From NCBI GenBank assembly GCA_021823685.1, contig JAKANL010000006.1, positions 1 through 64,000 of the forward strand: a DNA stretch of 64,000 bases, written 5' to 3'. This document shows positions 57,328 to 64,000 of this stretch, one piece after another. The number at the start of each line of letters is the position of its first letter. The first letter of the stretch is position 1. A program made the translations under genes and the position numbers. Source of the DNA: a bacterium (GTDB taxonomy: Bacteria > Babelota > Babeliae > Babelales > UBA12409). The notes under the pieces are model-generated. The model ran no database searches, was not told where the DNA came from, and worked only from the letters and a program-made list of their open reading frames with translations.

Positions 57328-58316
57328 ACGGTGGCATGGTATGGGGGGCAGCCTCACGCGTTGGGCTTATAGGTGCAGTTGGGGCAATCATGCTTACGCT
57401 TGTGTGGTATCATTATTTCAAACGGATCCAGCGCGGGCGTGTATTAGACCGCACGGGTACGTTACTCAGGTATTTCAGCTCTCAACGATTGGTTATTAAA
57501 GCAGTTTTAGCCGGTATGGCGATTATTAGCCTCTGTGTGGCGCTTATGCACCCCCGTTGGGGATTGGTTGAGGAGGCCGTCGTGCAACGGGGACACGATG
57601 TGTACGTTGCTTTTGATGTTTCGCGGAGTATGCTTACGCGTGACGTGAGCCCTGATCGATTAAGCGTGGCCAAACACGCAATAAAAGCGGTTGTTAATCA
57701 GCTTCAAGCCGATCGTTTTGGGCTTATGCTCTTTAGTCAACGGGCTCGGGTGGCTTGTCCGCTTACCCATGATAAAGAGCTCTTTTCTCTTTTTATTGAT
57801 CAATTGGATGGGCAGATGATCGGTGATGGTTCAACGTGCCTTGATACGCCGATTCGGTTGACCATTGAACAGTGCAAGAGAACGCCGGAATGCAAGCAGC
57901 GGTTACTCGTTTTAGTTACCGATGGCGAAGATTTTTCGGGCACACTTCAGGCCATTGGCGCCCAAGCTGCGCAGGAGCATATCAAAATTCTCGTTATTGG
58001 CGTGGGAACGTCTCAGGGTGCGCCAGTCCCGCTTTATGATGGCCAAGGCAAGCAACAGGGGTTTATTAAAGATGCGCAGGGCCGTGTGGTGATTTCGCGG
58101 CTCAATAAAACCGCGCTTCAATCGTTGGTTGGGCAATCCGATGGTCGGTATGTCTTTATTGACCGGTCGGATGGGTGCGTCAAAGAGATAGTGTGGGCCA
58201 TTGAGCGGTGCCAAAAAGAACAGCGCGACACCCAGATGATGGGGCATTTGCAGGAACAATATGCGTGGTTTGTTCTGGTTGCTTTTTGTTGCTTGTTATT
58301 GGAGTGGCTGCTATGA
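57324..58316 (+). CDS. BatB-like VWA-domain membrane protein
   Basis: VAFDVSRSML MIDAS; LLVLVTDGEDF. Confidence 0.83.
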   Translation: MNGGMVWGAASRVGLIGAVGAIMLTLVWYHYFKRIQRGRVLDRTGTLLRYFSSQRLVIKAVLAGMAIISLCVALMHPRWGLVEEAVVQRGHDVYVAFDVSRSMLTRDVSPDRLSVAKHAIKAVVNQLQADRFGLMLFSQRARVACPLTHDKELFSLFIDQLDGQMIGDGSTCLDTPIRLTIEQCKRTPECKQRLLVLVTDGEDFSGTLQAIGAQAAQEHIKILVIGVGTSQGAPVPLYDGQGKQQGFIKDAQGRVVISRLNKTALQSLVGQSDGRYVFIDRSDGCVKEIVWAIERCQKEQRDTQMMGHLQEQYAWFVLVAFCCLLLEWLL

Positions 58317-59218
58317 AAAAGTTTTTTTACGTTATGCTCGGCGTATGGTTGCCACACGTTTATGCGGTTGGTTTATTAGAACACATTAATAAGGTGCGCG
58401 CACTTCATGCATATAAAAAGGGCGATTACGCTGCTGCGCAAGAACGATATGAAACACTCTTAATTGACGAACCTCGCGACGAACAAGTGTTATTGGGTTT
58501 GGGCAACACCTGTTATGCCCAACAAAACTACGCACAAGCGGCAGATTATTATCGATTGATTATGCAGCATGAGGTTGATTTGGCCAAAGAGTCGGCGCTC
58601 TTTAACCTGGGTTGTGCGCAGGTGCGTTTAGAACAGCTCAAAGAAGCGTTGGCCTCTTTTGAAGAGGTGGTGCGTATGAATGCGACCAACCAGCGCGCCC
58701 AAAAAAATTGTGAGATTTTGAGAAAAATGTTGCAACAACAGAAAAGTGGAAAAAACGATAATAAAAAATCGTCAAAAGAACCATCCAAACAATCCGACAA
58801 AGAAAATCAAAGCGGCAGCGATCAGAATAATGGTCAGCAGGGTAAGCAGCAGGATCGGGATGGAAAGAACGCACAGGCCGACCAGAATAAACGGCAGCGC
58901 GATAAGGCTGATCAGCAAAAACAGTCCCACGAAAAGGGCCTTAATGATACGCAAAATAACTGTGGTGGTCAGCAGCAAGACCGTGCATCCAGTGATAATG
59001 AGCATGAACAACGAAAAATTGCACATCAACAAGCTCCGGCTAACGGATTATCAGATGCAAAACAATATACCGCAAAAAAACAGGATCGGCCATTAGACCG
59101 GTCTATGCAGGCGATTTTACAACAAGCTGGTGCGATGGAAAAGGAGAGTCAGCGGATGTACCTGCAAGCATTGGCGGGGCAAAAGAAAACCGAGGGTAGC
59201 AATGTGCATACCTGGTAA
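58313..59218 (+). CDS. BatC-like TPR protein with Q/K/D-rich tail
   Basis: TPR units (VLLGLGNTCYAQQNYAQAADYYRLI); low-complexity tail; operon position. Confidence 0.75.
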   Translation: MKKFFYVMLGVWLPHVYAVGLLEHINKVRALHAYKKGDYAAAQERYETLLIDEPRDEQVLLGLGNTCYAQQNYAQAADYYRLIMQHEVDLAKESALFNLGCAQVRLEQLKEALASFEEVVRMNATNQRAQKNCEILRKMLQQQKSGKNDNKKSSKEPSKQSDKENQSGSDQNNGQQGKQQDRDGKNAQADQNKRQRDKADQQKQSHEKGLNDTQNNCGGQQQDRASSDNEHEQRKIAHQQAPANGLSDAKQYTAKKQDRPLDRSMQAILQQAGAMEKESQRMYLQALAGQKKTEGSNVHTW

Positions 59219-60821
59219 ATATGTATTTTTATGCTGCAGCATTTTTTTAAATATGTGCGGCAATGATTTGTCACTGCGGTTGGTCGATACTGATGGTAAC
59301 ACGATCAACCACGTGACGCAGGGTGTTCCCTTTGTGCTGAGTGTTGTGGCTCGTGGGCAGGCCGGCACGTTGGGCGAGCCGGTCATAGACCATGTTGATC
59401 AGTTATCGATTTTTCAGCGGCGGCCAGTAGTGGCGAGCATGAGTTTTGTTAACGGTGTTCAATCCGTAAGCAAAAAGTATAGTTTTGTGGCGCGTATTGA
59501 TCATTGCGGTTCATATGCTCTTGGTCCGGCACGAATCGTGGAGGGTAACCGCCTTATCCGCTCAAATGCCTTGGCTTTTGATGTTGTTAAAGATTCGTTG
59601 GAACAAAAAGAATCAACGCTTTTATTGCTTGTGCAGCCGAATAAGAAGATCATTTATGTCGGCGAACAGCTTTTGCTCGATGTGCGTATTTGTTGGTCAG
59701 ATCGGGTTAGGCAGGCTGCGCTCGAGCAATGCGTATTGCCGCAGGCGGCCGTTTATGTCTTGGGGCAACCTGAACAGGAGCGTTATGAGTATCAGAAAAA
59801 AATCTGGCAGTGTCTGCATTATGTTTTAGTGATATACCCCAAAAAATCTGGCGAATTATTGATCCCACGCCTGACGGCACAGTGCCAGGTTGAGCGTGAA
59901 GAGCAATCATTTCTTGCACATTTTTTTGGTCCTTCGCTTGAACGAACGTTTGTACACAGCGTACCGATAGCGATTAACGTGCGTTCATTGCCTGGCCCAA
60001 CAATTACTGTTGATGGTGTTGGCTCTTTTCAGAACTTTCTGATGATGGCTGACCATGCGGTTATTGGGCAATCTGAAGCGGTGACGGTAACGCTGGGTAT
60101 TACCGGAGATGGCGATACGGGTAACCTCTTAACGGGTTTGCGCGGCATTGGTGATGACGTTCGTTTGTATGAATCAGCAACACAGGTGCAGTGCGATCCC
60201 GGTAGGCGTGGTTTTTTTACCAAAAAGCGCGAGTGGGTTGTGCAGGCGCTACGCGCGGGCATTATAACGATTCCGGCGCAAACGTTTACGTATTTTGATC
60301 CGCAATGCGTGCGTTACAATATCTTGCGTACTGCGCCAATTACCGTAGCCGTGCGTGCCGATGTGGCACTTGTGAAACGTGAAATACGGTTGGGCAAAAG
60401 CTGGCCACTGCCGCAAGAAATTCCCATGAATTGGTTTATGTTGATGCTTTTATTGGGCGTTGCGGGGCTCTTTGTTGGATATGTATGGCAATTGTGGAGG
60501 CTTATGCCGGCACATTTTGGGTACCGGGCGTTGAAGCGTATGGTTGAGCATGGCGTTAAAAAGCACGATTACATTACCGTTTATGATGCATGGCTCTTGT
60601 TTTTTGCCGACCATGATCATATTACCATTGAGCAAATGTCTTTGAAAAAAATGGTAGATTTTGGTGAAAAAATGTTTAATAATAAACAACTAATTGACCA
60701 ATGGAAACGTTATGCAATGCGGCTAGAATCTGCCGCTTTTGATCGAGAGCATGCAACGATGTACGAAGTGCTTGGTGATGAATCCATGTTATGGCTGCGC
60801 AAGGTGAAAAAATGTTTGTAA
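59202..60821 (+). CDS. BatD-like protein
   Basis: Large extracytoplasmic protein, C-terminal TM (LMLLLGVAGLFVGYVWQLW), Bat operon order. Confidence 0.72.
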   Translation: MCIPGKYVFLCCSIFLNMCGNDLSLRLVDTDGNTINHVTQGVPFVLSVVARGQAGTLGEPVIDHVDQLSIFQRRPVVASMSFVNGVQSVSKKYSFVARIDHCGSYALGPARIVEGNRLIRSNALAFDVVKDSLEQKESTLLLLVQPNKKIIYVGEQLLLDVRICWSDRVRQAALEQCVLPQAAVYVLGQPEQERYEYQKKIWQCLHYVLVIYPKKSGELLIPRLTAQCQVEREEQSFLAHFFGPSLERTFVHSVPIAINVRSLPGPTITVDGVGSFQNFLMMADHAVIGQSEAVTVTLGITGDGDTGNLLTGLRGIGDDVRLYESATQVQCDPGRRGFFTKKREWVVQALRAGIITIPAQTFTYFDPQCVRYNILRTAPITVAVRADVALVKREIRLGKSWPLPQEIPMNWFMLMLLLGVAGLFVGYVWQLWRLMPAHFGYRALKRMVEHGVKKHDYITVYDAWLLFFADHDHITIEQMSLKKMVDFGEKMFNNKQLIDQWKRYAMRLESAAFDREHATMYEVLGDESMLWLRKVKKCL

Positions 60822-61189
60822 ATATAATTAATGTGTACACTATGGTGCGTGCTCTGCCCTTTTTCACCGTGCAGTTGCTGACGCTGGTGTGTACGTACCT
60901 AGCTGTGGTTGTGTTGATTTTTGCACAAAAAAACAGACAAATATTCGTTGGTGTACTTATTGTTTGCAGTTGTGTATTGACGACGTTGGTTGCCTGCCGC
61001 TATGCTGCTGATACGGCTTGTTGGTTTACGTGTGGTAAATCGGCGCCTTTATATATTGGGCCGGGTAAACAATATCGGGCGAACGGTTGCGTGGATCAAA
61101 ATGATGCGGTTTGTGTACAAAAAAGGTGTGACGATTGGATATGCGTGCGCGGTGAAAAATCTCAAGGGTGGCTACTATTAAGATCGTAA
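60812..61189 (+). CDS. BatE-like membrane protein with SH3-like domain
   Basis: Two TM helices then APLYIGPGKQYRANGCVDQNDAVCVQKRCDDWICVRGEKSQGWL. Confidence 0.6.
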   Translation: MFVNIINVYTMVRALPFFTVQLLTLVCTYLAVVVLIFAQKNRQIFVGVLIVCSCVLTTLVACRYAADTACWFTCGKSAPLYIGPGKQYRANGCVDQNDAVCVQKRCDDWICVRGEKSQGWLLLRS

Positions 61190-61965
61190 ATTTTAAATTG
61201 GTATGGATTTTTTTATGTTTACTTTCTGCTGGAATGTTAGCATTATTGGCTGATCAATACGCATATTTCAAGGAGCAAGCAGATACGTTGCAGGAGATGC
61301 AACAGCGATATCAAGAGCGGGTACAATCGCTTGAACGGACGGCTGCCCAGCAAGCGGCGCTTCAGGAAATAACAGGAAAAGCACCAGCGAAGAAAATAGA
61401 AAAAAAACAGGCGCGCAAAAAAAAGAAACAACTCAGAACGCGTAAAATGCGGCGTATGCGGGGGCGGCGTTGCGCGCAGCAGGTTATTGGTCAACATATC
61501 GCCTGCGGTGAACGAGCCGAACAGCGTACACCGCCGCATACGTGTCCGCAGCAAGATGGGCGATTGCGGTTGGCTTGGCCAGTGGCTAAAGGGCATTTTT
61601 GGATAAGTTCTCACTTTGGTCAACGCCGCATTGGCAATGCGCCAAACTTTCATTCGGGCTTGGATATGGCTGCGGTAAAGGGGACCCCGGTAAAGGCTGC
61701 TGACGATGGCGTTGCTTTGGAGGCTACGGCGAGCAATGGCTATGGAAATACTATTTTGTTACAGCATGCGCATGGTGTGAAAACACGCTACGCCCACATG
61801 CACCGTCTGAGAATTAAGCCCGGGCAATCGGTTAAACGTGGCAAAATTATTGGCACGGTTGGCAATACGGGCAATGTGCGTGCCAATGGCAACGACGGGT
61901 CACATTTGCATTTTGAAGTAATTATTAACGGCCAACCAAGAAATCCATTAGCTTATCTTGGGTAA
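61168..61965 (+). CDS. M23-family metallopeptidase (LytM-like)
   Basis: SSHFGQRRIGNAPNFHSGLDMAAVKGTPVKA, YAHM, GSHLHFEVIINGQPRNP. Confidence 0.92.
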   Translation: MATIKIVNFKLVWIFLCLLSAGMLALLADQYAYFKEQADTLQEMQQRYQERVQSLERTAAQQAALQEITGKAPAKKIEKKQARKKKKQLRTRKMRRMRGRRCAQQVIGQHIACGERAEQRTPPHTCPQQDGRLRLAWPVAKGHFWISSHFGQRRIGNAPNFHSGLDMAAVKGTPVKAADDGVALEATASNGYGNTILLQHAHGVKTRYAHMHRLRIKPGQSVKRGKIIGTVGNTGNVRANGNDGSHLHFEVIINGQPRNPLAYLG

Positions 61966-62265
61966 TCAATTATTCATTACACATGCAGCCAATTGTTGTT
62001 GAAGTTTGGCAATTTGTTGGTTGGTTTGACTGAGCGTTGTACGATATTGGGAGGCCAAGTTTGCAGTCGCCGTATTTTGTCGGCTGATGGTATCGAGCAA
62101 TTCAGTCGTTATATCTTCTACATCTTTTTGTTTAGCAGGCAATACAGTCTGGATATACGCAATCAGTTGGCCGTAGTAGCAGCTATCTTGCCAGCCAATT
62201 GGTGAAGTAATGTTGACACGCGTGATTGCCACGAGTGCGACGTAATAGATAATTTTTTTCATCAT
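61966..62265 (-). CDS. Small secreted hypothetical protein
   Basis: 99 aa, signal peptide, coiled-coil-like C-terminal half. Confidence 0.5.
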   Translation of the reverse strand: MMKKIIYYVALVAITRVNITSPIGWQDSCYYGQLIAYIQTVLPAKQKDVEDITTELLDTISRQNTATANLASQYRTTLSQTNQQIAKLQQQLAACVMNN

Positions 62266-62274
62266 CGGGTTCCC

Positions 62275-63072
62275 CTATGTATTTTGGCATTGGGTTACTG
62301 CTTGTTGAAGTGCCGTAACAACCAATGAACTTTTGTTAACAACGTTTTTTAATCGCGCTTCAAGACCGGCCACGGTGAGGTTTGCGCTGATCGCTTCATC
62401 GTTATAATCATCAAGTTTTTCTCGCAATTGTTTGAGCGTTGCCATGATAGTTGTTATTTGTCCGCTGCAGCGCGCGTAGCTTGTTGCTGCTTGTGCTGGA
62501 TCTTGCGTAAATGTTTTGGCAAACCAGGTTGACTGTGTGGTGCATTGTTGTTGGCAGTCCCCGACGCAGCTTGAATCGCTTGTCTCCCCGCACATATTTT
62601 CGCATGCATTTTGGCAACTATTCTGACACGATTGATTGTTCCAGTTGAGTGGTTCGGTTGTTGGGATGCCTGAGCAACAGTTGGCGCACTGGTAGACATA
62701 AGGGTAGGTTATTTTTTTTGCTGTTGCGCTTCCGAGAGGTTCGCCTGGCTTTGGTGATACCGCGGGACGACAACGATTAATGCACCCCCAGTAGTAACTA
62801 TCATTGTGACGAATATCGAGAAAGGTTGAGCAGGCGATGCATGTTTTGGCCAATTCCTGATAGCTTATTTTTCCTGTGGCGCCCTCTCTGCCGCCCTCAA
62901 GCACAAAATTTGGATCATTTCGATCAACACAGGCAATGCATTGATCATTGGCATTGCCGGTCAGGCCTGCTTGGTTGTGGCACATTTCGTTGGCAAACCA
63001 TGATACCGCATGTGCGTGATAAAAAATTCCCCCAAAAAGTAGCGACGCAGCGGCGAAGATTGTTTTATTCAT
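62275..63072 (-). CDS. Secreted cysteine-rich protein
   Basis: MNKTIFAAASLLFGGIFYHAHA signal peptide; SCQNSCQNACENMCGETSDSSCVGDCQQQC. Confidence 0.65.
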   Translation of the reverse strand: MNKTIFAAASLLFGGIFYHAHAVSWFANEMCHNQAGLTGNANDQCIACVDRNDPNFVLEGGREGATGKISYQELAKTCIACSTFLDIRHNDSYYWGCINRCRPAVSPKPGEPLGSATAKKITYPYVYQCANCCSGIPTTEPLNWNNQSCQNSCQNACENMCGETSDSSCVGDCQQQCTTQSTWFAKTFTQDPAQAATSYARCSGQITTIMATLKQLREKLDDYNDEAISANLTVAGLEARLKNVVNKSSLVVTALQQAVTQCQNT

Positions 63073-63255
63073 AAAATCCCTTTTTTTAATTTCTAATATA
63101 TAATTTAACACCCCCGAAGCTCTTTTGGCAATAGATGACATGTGTTGCTCAATGTAATGAAATTTGACACATCCGATTGAGTTGGGTGATACTTTGAAAA
63201 TCGCGCGTATACGCGATCAATGGTAATTAGGCAACCAAGAAACTGAGGAGATGCA

Positions 63256-64000
63256 GTGGAATTCGGAACAAAAGTTCTTCATGCAGTTAATAAAGTGTGC
63301 CCTAAAACGGGGGCCCTCACTAATCCCATTTACCAAACAACAACGTATGTACAAGACGGGCCTGGCGAACACAAAGGCTATGAATATTCGCGTACCGGGA
63401 ATCCGACGCGCGATGTTTTAGAGCAAACTCTTGCGGCGTTGGAATCTGCCAACCACGGGTTGGCGTTTGCGTCGGGGTTGGCGGCTATTGATACCGTTAT
63501 GAATCTTCTGGGGGCTGGCGACCACGTTATTTGCAGCGATGATGTGTATGCCGGAACGTTTCGTCTCTTTGAACGCGTAAAAGCAAAAAATAATATTTCT
63601 TTTTCATGGGTTGACATGACGTGTCCCGGCGCCATTGAAGCCGCGTTGCGCGAAAATACCAAAATGATCTGGTGCGAATCGCCAACTAACCCGCTTTTAA
63701 AATTGGTCGATATCCAGGCGTTGGCCACGATTGCGCGCAGTAATAATTGTTTATTGGTGGTTGATAATACGTTTATGACGCCGTATTTCCAAAAACCATT
63801 GTTATTGGGTGCCGATATCGTCGTGCATAGTGTAACCAAATATCTAAATGGGCACAGTGATGTTATTGGCGGTGCGCTTCTCACCAACGATACAGATCTA
63901 TATAAACAGCTCAAATTTTTACAAAATGCCATCGGCGCTGTGCCGGGTGCCTTTGATTGTTGGTTAGTCACGCGTGGATTAAAAACGTTGCATGTGCGCA
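63256..64000 (+). CDS. Cystathionine gamma-synthase/lyase family PLP enzyme, truncated by the right window edge
   Basis: GTG start behind GAGGAG; manual translation MEFGTKVLHAVNKVCPKTGALTNPIYQTTTY...YEYSRTGNPTR...HSVTKYLNGHSDVIGG. Confidence 0.9.
   Translation, partial: MEFGTKVLHAVNKVCPKTGALTNPIYQTTTYVQDGPGEHKGYEYSRTGNPTRDVLEQTLAALESANHGLAFASGLAAIDTVMNLLGAGDHVICSDDVYAGTFRLFERVKAKNNISFSWVDMTCPGAIEAALRENTKMIWCESPTNPLLKLVDIQALATIARSNNCLLVVDNTFMTPYFQKPLLLGADIVVHSVTKYLNGHSDVIGGALLTNDTDLYKQLKFLQNAIGAVPGAFDCWLVTRGLKTLHVR

Noticed and set aside
63378-63971. 197-aa minus-strand ORF
   Set aside because: Antisense to the clear cystathionine gamma-synthase/lyase reading frame that starts at 63256 and runs off the window.

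Overview
The window reads as a compact bacterial chromosome segment. The gene content (several secreted ankyrin, WD40 and RING/LRR proteins next to ordinary housekeeping genes) is reminiscent of a host-associated lineage such as Candidatus Dependentiae/TM6; that placement is inference, not shown by the sequence. Recognisable housekeeping genes: uppS, gpsA, rnpB (minus strand), a class A PBP, murG, a DUF721/DciA-like gene, holB-like, tmk, a cysK/CBS-type gene, atpB plus an unusual atpE, a folC-like gene, a prepilin and a prepilin peptidase, rbfA, rpsU, gltX, a bamA/Omp85 gene, potABCD, metG, a cca-like gene, topA, a Bat-type (VWA/TPR) operon, an M23 peptidase, and a right-edge-truncated cystathionine gamma-synthase/lyase. 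Strongest observations: (1) a complete IS110-family element (about 23987..25209) inserted at the centre of a REP-like palindrome. Its 5' non-coding region contains segments matching all four guides expected of an IS110 bridge RNA (two for the target, two for the element's own joined ends), with a CT core at both junctions and a split promoter that would exist only on the excised circle. (2) An ATP synthase c-subunit of four fused hairpins in which hairpin 2 has Gln instead of the ion-binding carboxylate. (3) A secreted C3HC4 RING plus leucine-rich-repeat protein. (4) A His-rich short leader-like ORF with promoter and dyad upstream of an amino-acid ABC transporter cluster. (5) A multi-copy secreted ankyrin family with a shared C-terminal domain and a G-x-R-K-R terminus, plus a signal-peptide-junction pattern ([ASG]-M-[EQGT]) shared by nine proteins. 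All calls come from reading the sequence and supplied ORFs; no database search was run.
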